Shown one piece after another: positions 26,789 through 35,904 of a stretch of DNA of 64,000 nt. This DNA comes from Dyella telluris (GTDB lineage: Bacteria; Pseudomonadota; Gammaproteobacteria; Xanthomonadales; Rhodanobacteraceae): the NCBI RefSeq assembly GCF_014297575.1, contig NZ_CP060412.1, positions 3,720,001 to 3,784,000 on the forward strand. The letters are read 5' to 3'. Under the pieces are notes generated by a model that had not been told where the DNA came from, did not search any database, and saw nothing but the letters and a program-made list of their open reading frames with translations. A program made the position numbers and the translations under genes. Position 1 is the stretch's first letter; every line of letters begins with the position of its first letter.

Positions 26789-29700
26789 ATGAGTTCCCCC
26801 GCCCAGCACGTTTCCGCCAGCTCCGCCCAGGCGGAAACCCGCCCGTTGCGTTTCGTCACCGCCGCCAGCCTGTTCGATGGCCACGATGCCGCCATCAACA
26901 TCATGCGTCGCATCATCCAGTCGCAGGGCGCGGAGGTGATCCACCTCGGGCACAACCGTTCGGTGGAGGACGTGGTGCGTGCCGCGCTGCAGGAAGACGC
27001 CGATGCCATCGCGCTGTCGTCCTACCAGGGCGGCCATGTCGAGTACTTCAAGTACATGGTCGACATGCTCAAGGAGCACAACGCCGCGCACATCCGCGTG
27101 TTCGGTGGTGGCGGCGGCACCATTACGCCGGAGGAAATCCGTGAGCTGCAGGCTTACGGCGTCGAGCGCATCTATCACCCCAATGACGGCATGAAGCTCG
27201 GCCTCACCGAGATGATCGAGGACGTGATGCTGCGCACGCGTACTGCCGCCGTGAAGCGCGCGAAGGAAGAGACGTCGTCCGCCATCACGCCGATGGTGGA
27301 TATCGCCAACGAGATCGCCGTGGGCCACGTGCTCTCCGCCATTGAAGAAGGCGAACTGCCGGAAGCCGAGCTCGACCACCTGCGCAAGCAGTGGAAGATG
27401 GCCGGCAAGCAGACGCCGGTGTTGGGCGTCACCGGTACGGGCGGCGCGGGCAAGTCTTCGGTGGTGGATGAATTGCTGCTGCGCTTCCTGCATGCCTTCC
27501 CGGAGATGCGCATTGCCGTGCTCGCCGTTGACCCGACCCGTCGCCGCAGTGGCGGCGCGTTGCTGGGCGACCGCATTCGCATGAACTCCCTGCGCAGCCA
27601 TCGCGTGTACATGCGCTCCATGGCCACACGTCGCCAGCACGCCGCCACCAGCGCGGTGCTGCGTGACTGCATCGATTTCCTCAAGGCGCAGCCGTACGAC
27701 CTCGTCATCGTCGAAACCGCCGGCATCGGCCAGAGCGATTCGGAAATCGTCGACCTGGTGGATTTTCCCACCTACGTCATGACCAGCGACTACGGCGCGG
27801 CCAGCCAGCTCGAAAAGATCGACATGCTGGATTTCGCGGAACTGGTCGTGCTCAACAAGTTCGACAAGCGCGGCGCCGAAGATGCGCTGCGCGACGTGCG
27901 CAAGCAGTGGAAGCGCAACCGCACCGCCTTCACGCTCACCGACGAGCAGGTGCCGGTGTATCCCACCATCGCCAGCCAGTTCAACGATCCGGGCGTGACC
28001 TGGATGTTCACCAACCTGTGCCGCCTGCTGCGCGACAAGCTTGGCCTGCCGGCCGACAAGTGGTCGCCCAGCCTCGACACCACCCTGAAGGAGCCGCGCG
28101 CCACCGTGCTCATTCCGGGTGCACGCGTGCGCTACCTGGCGGAGATCGCCGAGCAGGGCCGTGGCATCAACAAGGAAATCGAGCGCGAAGCCGAATTCGC
28201 CAGCAAGGCGCAGCATTACTACGAGTCGCTGAAGGACCTTGGCGATACCCACCTGCCGCGCGAACTGGCCCGTTACGAGTCCGAAGCGCTGCATGAAGAA
28301 GGCGCCGACCGCACTTTGCTGACCCTGCGCCAGCGCTACAACGCAGCCATCAAGGAACTCAGCCACGAAGCGATCCACCTGCTGCATGACTGGCCCAAGC
28401 GCTACAAGTCGGTGACCGAGGAGGTCAACGAGTACAAGGTGCGCGACAAGGTGATCCGCGTGGACAACTACCGCGAATCGCTCAGCCATCAAAAGATTCC
28501 GAAGGTGGCGCCGCCCAAGACCAAGGACTGGGGCGACCTGCTGCGCTTCCTGCAGCGCGAGAACCTGCCCGGTCACTACCCGTATACCGGTGGCGTGTAC
28601 CCGTACCGCCGCACCGGCGAGGATCCCACCCGCATGTTCGCGGGCGAGGGTACGCCCGAGCGCACCAATCGCCGCTTCCATTACCTGAGCCAGGGCGGGG
28701 CGGCCACGCGCCTGTCCACCGCATTCGACTCGGTGACGCTGTACGGCGAAGATCCGGCGCCGCGTCCGGACATCTACGGCAAGATCGGCAACTCCGGCGT
28801 GAACATTGCCACGCTGGACGACATGAAGAAGCTGTACTCCGGCTTCGATCTCAGTGCGCCGACCAGCTCTGTGTCGATGACCATCAACGGTCCCGCGCCG
28901 ATCATCCTCGCGATGTTCATGAACACCGCGATCGACCAGAACATCGAGAAGCACCTGAAGGAAGATCCGGCACGCTGGGCCGCAGCAGAGAAGAAGCTCG
29001 CCGTGATGTTCCCGAACGGCCGTCCGCAGTATTCGGGCGATCTCCCCAAGGGCAACGAAGGCCTTGGCCTTGGCCTGCTCGGGGTTACCGGCGACCAGTT
29101 GGTGGATGCCGACACCTATGCGCGCATCAAGGAAGAAACCCTGCAGACCGTGCGCGGCACCGTGCAGGCGGACATCCTGAAGGAAGACCAGGCGCAGAAC
29201 ACCTGCATCTTCTCCACCGAGTTCGCGCTGCGCATGATGGGCGACATCCAGCAGTACTTCGTCGACCACAAGGTGCGCAACTTCTACTCGGTGTCCATCT
29301 CCGGCTATCACATCGCCGAGGCCGGCGCGAACCCGATCAGCCAGCTTGCCTTCACGCTCAGCAATGGCTTCACCATCGTCGAGTACTACCTCGCCCGAGG
29401 CATGAACATCGACGACTTCGCGCCGAACCTGTCGTTCTTCTTCTCCAACGGCATGGATCCGGAATACACCGTGATTGGCCGCGTGGCCCGCCGCATCTGG
29501 GCCCGCGCCATGCGCGAGCGCTACGGTGCCAGCGCCCGCAGCCAGATGATGAAGTACCACATCCAGACCTCGGGCCGTTCGCTGCACGCGCAGGAAATCC
29601 AGTTCAACGACATCCGCACCACGCTGCAGGCGCTGTACGCGCTGTTCGACAACTGCAACAGCCTGCACACCAACGCTTACGATGAAGCCATCACCACGCC

Positions 29701-30256
29701 GACCGAGGAAAGCGTGCGCCGCGCGGTGGCCATCCAGATGATCATCAACAAGGAGCTGGGCCTCAACTTCAACGAGAACCCCTGGCAGGGCAGCTACATC
29801 GTCGATGCGCTTACCGACATCGTCGAAGAGGCCGTGTACAAGGAGTTCGAGGCGATCAGCGAGCGCGGTGGCGTGCTCGGCGCAATGGACACCATGTACC
29901 AGCGCGGCAAGATCCAGGAAGAGTCGATGTACTACGAGCAGAAGAAGCACGACGGCAGCCTCCCGCTGATCGGCGTGAACACCTTCCTGCCCAAGGACCA
30001 CGGCGGCGAGATAGCCACGGAGATCGAACTCATTCGTTCCACCGAAGGCGAGAAGGGCCAGCAGATCGAGAACGTGCTGGCCTTTGGCAAGGCCCGCAAC
30101 GGCCTGGCGCCGGAAAGCCTGACGACCCTGCAGAACACCGCACGCGACCGCAGGAATGTGTTCGAGCAGCTGATGGAAGCCGTGAAGTACAACTCGCTGG
30201 GCCAGATCAGCCACGCCCTTTACGACGTGGGCGGCGAATATCGCCGCAACATGTAA
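26789..30256 (+). CDS. icmF: Fused isobutyryl-CoA mutase IcmF
   Basis: About 1155 residues. IcmF interconverts isobutyryl-CoA and n-butyryl-CoA with adenosylcobalamin and carries its own G-protein chaperone. Domains in order: a B12-binding domain (about 18-150, DGHDAAINIMRRI and ALSSYQGGH), a MeaB-like GTPase (about 205-410, P-loop GVTGTGGAGKSS near 212-223, DPTRRRSGGALLGDR, VVLNKFDK), a helical linker, then the mutase barrel (about 560-1155, GHYPYTGGVYPYRRTGEDPTRMF, SMTINGPAPIILAMF, SISGYHIAEAGA). The order B12-GTPase-mutase defines IcmF. The start ATG 26789 has GGAG nearby; a longer frame would run through the REP. Valine breakdown fits the nearby leucine genes; pivalyl- or isovaleryl-CoA mutase activity is a known side specificity. 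Confidence 0.95.
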   Translation: MSSPAQHVSASSAQAETRPLRFVTAASLFDGHDAAINIMRRIIQSQGAEVIHLGHNRSVEDVVRAALQEDADAIALSSYQGGHVEYFKYMVDMLKEHNAAHIRVFGGGGGTITPEEIRELQAYGVERIYHPNDGMKLGLTEMIEDVMLRTRTAAVKRAKEETSSAITPMVDIANEIAVGHVLSAIEEGELPEAELDHLRKQWKMAGKQTPVLGVTGTGGAGKSSVVDELLLRFLHAFPEMRIAVLAVDPTRRRSGGALLGDRIRMNSLRSHRVYMRSMATRRQHAATSAVLRDCIDFLKAQPYDLVIVETAGIGQSDSEIVDLVDFPTYVMTSDYGAASQLEKIDMLDFAELVVLNKFDKRGAEDALRDVRKQWKRNRTAFTLTDEQVPVYPTIASQFNDPGVTWMFTNLCRLLRDKLGLPADKWSPSLDTTLKEPRATVLIPGARVRYLAEIAEQGRGINKEIEREAEFASKAQHYYESLKDLGDTHLPRELARYESEALHEEGADRTLLTLRQRYNAAIKELSHEAIHLLHDWPKRYKSVTEEVNEYKVRDKVIRVDNYRESLSHQKIPKVAPPKTKDWGDLLRFLQRENLPGHYPYTGGVYPYRRTGEDPTRMFAGEGTPERTNRRFHYLSQGGAATRLSTAFDSVTLYGEDPAPRPDIYGKIGNSGVNIATLDDMKKLYSGFDLSAPTSSVSMTINGPAPIILAMFMNTAIDQNIEKHLKEDPARWAAAEKKLAVMFPNGRPQYSGDLPKGNEGLGLGLLGVTGDQLVDADTYARIKEETLQTVRGTVQADILKEDQAQNTCIFSTEFALRMMGDIQQYFVDHKVRNFYSVSISGYHIAEAGANPISQLAFTLSNGFTIVEYYLARGMNIDDFAPNLSFFFSNGMDPEYTVIGRVARRIWARAMRERYGASARSQMMKYHIQTSGRSLHAQEIQFNDIRTTLQALYALFDNCNSLHTNAYDEAITTPTEESVRRAVAIQMIINKELGLNFNENPWQGSYIVDALTDIVEEAVYKEFEAISERGGVLGAMDTMYQRGKIQEESMYYEQKKHDGSLPLIGVNTFLPKDHGGEIATEIELIRSTEGEKGQQIENVLAFGKARNGLAPESLTTLQNTARDRRNVFEQLMEAVKYNSLGQISHALYDVGGEYRRNM

Positions 30257-30271
30257 GAAGGGCAGGACACG

Positions 30272-30868
30272 ATGGCGGGTGATCTGTTTGGCTGGTCGGG
30301 TGACGAAGGGTTGGAGCCGGACTGCGAGTACTTCTTCGCGCTGAGGCCCGAGGGACAGCCTTTGCAGGAGATTGGCGAGAGGCGCGCAGATGCCGTTCAC
30401 GCGGTGCAGTCCAGGCGCCCCTCGCCGGTTGCGGATCACCGGCTGCATCTCACGCTTTGCACGCCGAAATCATTGAAGCGACTGCGGGCACCCTTCGAGG
30501 AGTCGCTCAAGCGGGCGGGCGACGACGTGACCGCATCGGCGTTCGGTCTGCGCCTGCACGGGTATGAGAAGTTCACCGGAGGCTTCGACCAGTCCTGCCT
30601 GGTGCTGCGCAGCGATGCGGAAACCACCGAGCGTGTGCAGACCTTGAAGGATGCCATCGGCGAGGCACTGTTCCGGCACGGCTTCGGGTGGGACAAGGGC
30701 GCCTTGTCGCCGCATGTCACCCTGTACTACGCCAGTGACTTCGAGCCGCCGGCGAGTTCGGGCGAGCCGATTGACTGGCACGTGGATGAGTTCGTGCTGA
30801 TCCGCAGCCATGTGGGGAAGAGTCGGCATGATGTGATTGGGCGGTGGTCGTTGCGCGCGGCGGCGTGA
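30272..30868 (+). CDS. 2H phosphoesterase (2'-5' RNA ligase / ThpR family)
   Basis: 198 residues with the two HxT motifs that define the family, HLTLC (about 63) and HVTLYY (about 149). EYFFALRPEGQPLQEIGE is the typical N-terminal strand-helix. Members cyclise or open 2',3'-cyclic phosphates on RNA or nucleotides; the physiological role is usually unknown. It begins 15 bp after icmF with AGGA upstream, so it is co-transcribed with it, without an evident functional link. Confidence 0.85.
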   Translation: MAGDLFGWSGDEGLEPDCEYFFALRPEGQPLQEIGERRADAVHAVQSRRPSPVADHRLHLTLCTPKSLKRLRAPFEESLKRAGDDVTASAFGLRLHGYEKFTGGFDQSCLVLRSDAETTERVQTLKDAIGEALFRHGFGWDKGALSPHVTLYYASDFEPPASSGEPIDWHVDEFVLIRSHVGKSRHDVIGRWSLRAAA

Positions 30869-31319
30869 GGGGTGTCGTGTTTGGCGGCATGCCTCACTGC
30901 CTCCTACTTTAGCCGTCACCCCTGCGTGGGCAGGGGTCCAGTGACTTTGCTCTTCGCCTTCGGGCTCTAGCGGTTTCGCAATTTGGCCGCCTACGCGGCG
31001 GGCGTTCCGACCTCCTGCCGGAGGCCGGGTCACTTTCTCTTGCGTGCCCAAGAGAAAGTAACCAAAGAGAAAGGCACCCCATCGCGGCGCTGGCCGGTGA
31101 AGCCGGCCAGTCCGTGAGGGTCGGCCGGGCTTTTCGACAGGACATCCCTGTCCTGTCGAAAAGGGATCGGCCTCCTTGCCGATCCCCCTGCGGGCCTTCT
31201 CGTCCGCCCCTCACCGCCGCTCAAGGGGTCGGGAAGGTCAAAAGCAGACGGCTCGTGCAGCTGCGCTGCACATCGCGTCGCATGGTGCGACGGCGTATGG
31301 CGTACCGGTTTAGCTTGTC

Positions 31320-31402
31320 TGTCGGAGCGCACCCTGTGCGCGACCACCTGACGGAGCGGTATCGACAGAACGCTGCGGTCGCGCACAAGGTGCGCTCCTA
31401 CA
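31320..31402. repeat. REP-type palindrome within copy B
   Basis: Inverted arms TGTCGGAGCGCACCCTGTGC and CGCACAAGGTGCGCTCCTACA-like, near perfect, enclosing ACGGAGCGGTATCGACAG, a loop shared with copy A. Confidence 0.8.
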
Positions 31403-31546
31403 GGGGGTGTCTCGCACCGTGTGAAGTATGCGCGGTGGCCTATCGCGCGCCACCTTATCTTGCCGGTGGGAGCGAACCCTGTTCGCGACTCGTGCCACTG
31501 CACATGGAGTCTTTCGCTGTGACGCCGTATCCGGCACGGGCTTGTC

Positions 31547-31628
31547 TGTAGGAGCGCACCTTGTGCGCGACCACCTGACGGAGCGGAATCGACATGGCGC
31601 TGCGATCGCGCACAAGTGCGCTCCTACA
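31547..31628. repeat. REP-type palindrome within copy B (second)
   Basis: Arms TGTAGGAGCGCACCTTGTGC and CGCACAAGTGCGCTCCTACA around CACCTGACGGAGCGG. Its loop matches the elements at 31320 and 3609, showing local duplication. Confidence 0.8.
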
Positions 31629-32034
31629 GGGGGCTCTCGCGCTGATACCAGGCCCAGGCCGCTCTCCCCTCAGTGCTCACCCCAGTCCTCTCCCGGACGG
31701 GAGAGGACGGGCGACAGGTGATGTTTAACGTGAACACCCGAGTGGCAAGGAAGGAGGTGCCGCAAAGCGGCACGACGCCCCGCGTTAAGTCCTCTGCGCT
31801 TGGGCGCGTTGCGAAGCGCTTGGAAGTACCCGCTGTGTAGAGGCGGAGGTTGCCACGCAGCAACGTTCCTCAGCCGTTCGGGCTTATCCCATCGGCATGC
31901 TGCCAGCCTTTAAGGCCATTTCTTTGGGTTACTTTTCTTTGGGCCAGCAAAGAAAAGTGACTCGGCCTTCGGCAGAAGGTCGAAACGCCTCCGCGGCGTA
32001 AGCGGCCGTCTAGCGGTAGTGCGCGAGACCGAAG

Positions 32035-32121
32035 GCCGAGAGCAAATGCCGAGAGCAAGTGCCGAGAGCAAGTGCCGAGAGCAAGTGCCGAGAGCAAGTG
32101 CCGAGAGCAAGTGCCGAGAGC
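32035..32121. repeat. 13-bp tandem repeat (minisatellite)
   Basis: Six head-to-tail copies of GCCGAGAGCAAGT plus nine bases of a seventh; only the first copy differs (AAAT for AAGT). The equivalent point of copy A (about 3200-3216, reverse strand) has a single unit-like sequence between the same flanks (ACCGAAGGC and GGCACTGGATGACC), so the array is an expansion inside the composite repeat. Confidence 0.9.
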
Positions 32122-32395
32122 GACGGCACTGGATGACCCGCCCTTCGGCAGTTGAAAAGCGCCTCCAGCCTTCACTGGGATGACGGCTAAAGAATGAAAC
32201 GGTAAAGCGAGCCCCCGACCTCTACCCCCTCTTCGGAGCTCACCCAAACCCTCTCCCCGTCGGGCCGAGGGAGAAAGGTGGATACACTCCCAACAGGCGA
32301 GCCAGTTCGCAATAACCAAGGCGCCCGGCCACGCCTGCCGCGTGCAGCCACACCACCCATGCTAGCCTCACCGCTTCATCCAGCGACCCGACACC

Positions 32396-33067
32396 ATGCT
32401 CACCGTCCACCACCTCAACCACTCCCGCTCCCAGCGCGTGCTCTGGCTGCTGGAGGAGCTGGAAGTTCCGTACGAGATCCGCAAGTACCAGCGTGATCCG
32501 CGCACGTTGCTGGCGCCGCCGGCATTGCGGGAGATCCACCCGTTGGGCAAGTCGCCGGTGATCGAGGACGACGGTGTGGTGGTGGCGGAGTCGGGGGCCA
32601 TCGTGGAGTACCTGGTGGATCACTACGACACCGGGCGCCTGGCGCCGCTGCCGGGCATGCCCGAGCGGTTGCGGTTCACCTATTGGCTGCATTACGCGGA
32701 AGGCTCGGCCATGCCGCCGTTGCTGCTGAAGTTGGTGGCATCGCGCATCGCCACGGCACCCATGCCGTTCTTCGCCAGGCCGATCGCGCGCAAGATCGCC
32801 AACACGCTGCAGTCGACCTTTGTCGATCCGCAATTGGCACTGCACATGGGCTATGTGGACAAGGAGCTTGCCGCCACGGGCTGGTTTGTCGGCAGCGAAT
32901 TCAGTGCGGCCGATATCCAGATGAGTTTCCCGCTGGAAGCTGCCATGGCGCGCAGTGGCCTGGCCGGCAAGCTGCCGAACATCGCCGCGTTCGTGAAACG
33001 CATCCAGCAGCGGCCCGCCTACCAGCGTGCGCTGGAGCGCGGTGGCCCCTACGGTGCACTGGGCTGA
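32396..33067 (+). CDS. Glutathione S-transferase family protein
   Basis: A 223-residue cytosolic GST. The thioredoxin-like N-terminal domain starts LTVHHLNHSRSQRVLWLLEE, with NHSRSQR at the position of the catalytic Ser/Tyr. HPLGKSPVIEDDGVVVAESG is the cis-Pro and glutathione-binding segment (about 50-70). The all-helical C-terminal domain has FVGSEFSAADIQMSFPLEAA (Asp N-cap motif). It stands alone between the copy-B repeat and a 820-bp gap. The substrate cannot be deduced. Confidence 0.9.
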   Translation: MLTVHHLNHSRSQRVLWLLEELEVPYEIRKYQRDPRTLLAPPALREIHPLGKSPVIEDDGVVVAESGAIVEYLVDHYDTGRLAPLPGMPERLRFTYWLHYAEGSAMPPLLLKLVASRIATAPMPFFARPIARKIANTLQSTFVDPQLALHMGYVDKELAATGWFVGSEFSAADIQMSFPLEAAMARSGLAGKLPNIAAFVKRIQQRPAYQRALERGGPYGALG

Positions 33068-33117
33068 TCCAGCACCAGTCACGCATTCGCGCAAGACGCG
33101 AGACGGACGTCGGGGAA

Positions 33118-33205
33118 ATCAGGAAGGTTTGCAACCGGTGCCGCAGGTACAAGGCTGCTGCCCGCACACCCGACCTGCGGCGACCCGGCTGCAAGCCTTC
33201 CTGAT
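33118..33205. repeat. Long imperfect inverted repeat downstream of the GST gene
   Basis: Arms of about 31-33 bp (33118-33148 and 33173-33205) begin ATCAGGAAGGTTTGCA and end TGCAAGCCTTCCTGAT; a 24-bp loop separates them. It could be the GST terminator or a small mobile palindrome. No other copy was seen in this window. Confidence 0.7.
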
Positions 33206-33290
33206 CTCCTGGATGGGTGCGTCATGCGGGGACATGACGCGACGCTGGAATGGCAGAGATATCGATCCGTCGGACGGCGATAAGTTCCTG

Positions 33291-33518
33291 TCAGCGGATA
33301 CGTCGTTCGCCGCGCGAACGCGTAGGGGCGAACAGGCGTCGCTGGCTCAGGCACATCACCAGGTACAGCGACGAAAGCGCCAGGCCACGCCATATCGCAA
33401 CGTCCCCGTCGGGGCGGAGCAACAGTTCGACCACCGATAGCGCGAACAGCAGCGTGGCGATGATGATGGCGGCGGATCGCCAGCCCATGCCGCGAGAACG
33501 ATGCGTGATGGTCTTCAT
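33291..33518 (-). CDS. Small inner-membrane protein, unknown function
   Basis: 75 residues from ATG 33516-33518. Two predicted membrane helices: SAAIIIATLLFALSVVELLL (about 16-35) and WRGLALSSLYLVMCL (about 44-58), with basic ends (MKTITHRSRGMGWR and RRLFAPTRSRGERR), the hallmark of a real small membrane protein. Codon third positions are GC-rich as in neighbouring genes. No clear ribosome site. I do not recognise a family. Confidence 0.55.
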   Translation of the reverse strand: MKTITHRSRGMGWRSAAIIIATLLFALSVVELLLRPDGDVAIWRGLALSSLYLVMCLSQRRLFAPTRSRGERRIR

Positions 33519-33884
33519 GTCGATATTGTCTGCGGGCGCATCGTAAAGAATCGATGCCGTTGCGCGGCGCGCCCCGTATAGATCACGTAAACAAGTCGCC
33601 GCTATGGAGTGACTGCTTGTAAGTGCCCGGAATCGACACGCCGTTTCAAGCGTCAATAGGCGCGCCTGCCAGGCAGTGTGGCCGTCCATCTGCCGATGCG
33701 ACAGGCGGTGCCTTGTCAGGAAATATTTACGTTCGCGCAAGCCTGCCTTAAGCGCTTGCGGCTTTTTGTTGAACGCGGCGTGAAACGACAAGCTGGCGCA
33801 AGCAAGGGAAAGCCTGGTGCAGCTTTGGTGGAGTAACACAGGTGGCTGCATTCGCCCCTTGTTCCTGTCACTCCAGGGAGCCTC
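33519..33884. other. Intergenic region between small membrane protein and deacetylase genes
   Basis: 366 bp between divergent genes. It is visibly less GC-rich than its surroundings near 33715-33840. It should carry the promoter of the deacetylase/glycosyltransferase pair; I see no clear dyad or repeat. Confidence 0.5.
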
Positions 33885-34610
33885 GTGAAGATCCCCATCC
33901 TGATGTACCACAACATTGCCGAGGTGCCCGAAGGCATCAACGTGTATCGCAGCCTGTATGTATCGCCGGCAAGCTTTGCACGACAGATGGCCTTGCTGCG
34001 CATGCTCGGATATCGCGGCATGTCCATGTCCGACGCCATGCCTTACCTGCGTGGCGAGAAGCAGGGGAAGGTCGCCGTGATCACGCTGGATGACGGCTAC
34101 GTCGACAACCTCGAGTCGGCGATGGACGCCCTGCGACGCTACAGCTTCACCGCGACCTGCTATGCGGTGAGCGGCTACCTCGGGCAATACAACGCCTGGG
34201 ATGATGCCAAGCTCGGCATCCGCAAGCCGCTGATGTCGGCGGGCGAGCTGCACGCCTGGCACGGTGGCGGCATGGAGGTGGGCGCGCATTCGCGCACGCA
34301 CGTGCGCCTCAGCCAGTGCAATGACACGCAACTTCGCGACGAGATCCAGGGCTGCAAGTGGGAGCTGGAAGATCGCCTGGGCATCCGTATCACGCAGTTC
34401 TGTTATCCCTACGGCGATTACGACGAGCGTGCCGTGGATGCGGCGCGCGAAGCGGGCTACGCCGCAGCCACCACCACTGACCGTGGTCGTGCGCAGACAG
34501 GCCCGTCGATCGACCTGTGGCGCCTGCCGCGCATCCAGGTGGCGCGGCATCACCTGTTGCCGCAGCTCGCGGCCAAGGTGCTCACCGGCTACGAGGACAA
34601 GCGCGCATGA
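33885..34610 (+). CDS. Polysaccharide deacetylase (NodB/CE4 family)
   Basis: 241 residues, no signal peptide. The NodB fold is shown by IPILMYHNIAEVPEG at the N-terminus, the metal-binding Asp-Asp in VAVITLDDGYVDN (about 64-76, TLDDGY for the common TFDDGY), the metal-binding histidines in GAHSRTHVRLS (about 131-141), and FCYPYGDYDERAVDAAREAGY. It would remove acetyl groups from a polysaccharide precursor, and overlaps a GT4 glycosyltransferase by 4 bp, suggesting joint synthesis of one glycan. The substrate is unknown. Confidence 0.88.
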   Translation: MKIPILMYHNIAEVPEGINVYRSLYVSPASFARQMALLRMLGYRGMSMSDAMPYLRGEKQGKVAVITLDDGYVDNLESAMDALRRYSFTATCYAVSGYLGQYNAWDDAKLGIRKPLMSAGELHAWHGGGMEVGAHSRTHVRLSQCNDTQLRDEIQGCKWELEDRLGIRITQFCYPYGDYDERAVDAAREAGYAAATTTDRGRAQTGPSIDLWRLPRIQVARHHLLPQLAAKVLTGYEDKRA

Positions 34611-35719
34611 AGCTGCTCTTCGTTGGCACCAATCCCGAGAACACCGGCGCGGCCACCCATTTCGTGGCGCTCGCACGCGCCATGTCGCAGGCCGGGCATC
34701 AGGTCGAGAGCATCGTCTCGCAGAAGGGCCTGATCGGCGAAGGCATGACAGCTGCGCACGTGCCGATTTTTCCCGGCAAGTTCCGCAACGCCTTTGACCC
34801 GCGTGGCTATGCCGCAACGCTTGCCCGCATTGCGCATTTCGCGCCGGACTGGCTGATCGGCAACTTCGGCAAGGAATATTGGCCGCTGATCGCTTGTGGT
34901 CGCCTCACGGGAACGCGCGTGGCGCTGTTCCGGCATCGCAATCCGCGCATGAGCAAATTGTCCGAATACGGTGTGCCGCGCCTGGCGCAGCGGTTCATCG
35001 CCGTTTCGGATTTCGCACGCGATGCGTACCTCCGCTGGGGCGTGCCGCCGGAGCTCGTGCATATCTCCTACAACCCAGTGGATACGCAGGTGTTCCGGCC
35101 GGACATGACGTTGCGCGCGCAGGTGCGCCGAGAGTTCGGCATACCCGAGGACGCTATCGTCATGGGTTATGCGGGGCGCATGCATGGCGGCAAGGGTGTC
35201 GCGCAGTTGATGCAGGCGGCCAACGCCGCCATGGCCATCGAGCCACGCCTGCACGTGCTCTGGGTCGGCAACGGTCCTGAAGAACAGGTGGTGCATGCCA
35301 TGGCGGAGCAGGGCGGGCACTTCAGGCGCCACCATTTCACCGGCTGGGTGAACGATACAGCCCGTTACTACGGTGCGTTCTCTTTCTTGGCGTTCCCGTC
35401 GGTGGAACTGGAGACCTTCGGGCGCGTGGCCATCGAGGCGCAGGCCTGCGGGGTGCCTGTGCTGGGCAGCTGCATTGGCGGCGTGCCTGAAACCATGGAA
35501 GATGGTGTCACCGGGCATCTGCTGGAGCCCGGCAATGTCGAGGAGTGGTGCAATGCCATCCTTGCCATGTCCGATCCCTCGGTATGCCGGCGCATGGGCG
35601 TGGCGGCGCGGGTGTTCGTGATGGAGCACTTCAGCAACGCGGCCGTGGCCCGTGATTTCGCGTGGCTGCTGCAGCATGGCGCGGAGCCCGCGCAACACCT
35701 CCATCACGCCATTCCCTGA
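34607..35719 (+). CDS. GT4-family glycosyltransferase
   Basis: 370 residues from the ATG that overlaps the deacetylase stop (ATGA). The GT-B fold shows a glycine-rich N-terminal segment (LLFVGTNPENTGAATHF), VMGYAGRMHGGKGVAQLMQA at the start of the nucleotide-sugar domain (about 180), and the GT4 signature ELETFGRVAIEAQACGVPV (about 285-305) with EDGVTGHLLEPG. It would transfer a sugar from a nucleotide donor. The pair looks like a small lipopolysaccharide or exopolysaccharide decoration unit rather than a full cluster. Confidence 0.9.
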   Translation: MKLLFVGTNPENTGAATHFVALARAMSQAGHQVESIVSQKGLIGEGMTAAHVPIFPGKFRNAFDPRGYAATLARIAHFAPDWLIGNFGKEYWPLIACGRLTGTRVALFRHRNPRMSKLSEYGVPRLAQRFIAVSDFARDAYLRWGVPPELVHISYNPVDTQVFRPDMTLRAQVRREFGIPEDAIVMGYAGRMHGGKGVAQLMQAANAAMAIEPRLHVLWVGNGPEEQVVHAMAEQGGHFRRHHFTGWVNDTARYYGAFSFLAFPSVELETFGRVAIEAQACGVPVLGSCIGGVPETMEDGVTGHLLEPGNVEEWCNAILAMSDPSVCRRMGVAARVFVMEHFSNAAVARDFAWLLQHGAEPAQHLHHAIP

Positions 35720-35755
35720 GCGGCGCAAAAACTTTCACGCTATGTGCTTATGGCG

Positions 35756-35774
35756 AACCCTCATATCGAGGGTT
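35756..35774. promoter_or_regulatory. Inverted repeat upstream of the porin gene
   Basis: AACCCTC-atatc-GAGGGTT, 37 bp past the glycosyltransferase stop and 130 bp before the porin start. It could be a weak terminator (TTTGTCG follows) or an operator; TACAAT at 35808-35813 downstream is a plausible -10 element for the porin gene. Confidence 0.5.
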
Positions 35775-35904
35775 TGTCGCCGTGGATACCTGTTATGACA
35801 TATTCGCTACAATCGATCGGTAATCATGCCGCCGGTCGGATTGCGCAGGGGCGCCGCCGGCACATCTGACGATTCCAATAATCCTTGGTTGGGGAGAGAG
35901 ACGT

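Larger units (their letters stand above)
30869..32230. repeat. Composite intergenic repeat, copy B (inverted relative to copy A)
   Basis: 1.4 kb without a credible gene, in the reverse order and orientation of 3.1-4.05 kb. Module 2 reversed (about 31000-31240) carries the hairpins with ACTTTCTCTTG arms (31030-31062), TTTTCGACAGGAC arms (31131-31163) and GGATCGGC/GCCGATCC (31164-31187). Then come REP hairpins at 31320-31402 and 31547-31628, module 1 reversed (about 31660-32030, including CTCTCCCGGACGGGAGAG), and a 13-bp tandem array at 32035-32121. The block starts with a CAGGGGTCCAGTGACTTTGC element (about 30925-30950) shared with 37 kb. Confidence 0.8.

Noticed and set aside
26747..30448. 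1233-codon open frame on the minus strand opposite icmF
   Set aside because: It is the shadow of a GC-rich, strongly coding plus-strand gene; its His/Arg/Val-rich composition and lack of any motif show it is not a protein gene.
32035..32121. CRISPR-like array
   Set aside because: Units are 13 bp and directly abutting with no unique spacers; no cas gene in the window.
33291..34817. 508-codon minus-strand frame overlapping the deacetylase gene
   Set aside because: Its upstream part is antisense to the deacetylase; only the last 75 codons (from 33518) look like a real membrane protein and are reported separately.
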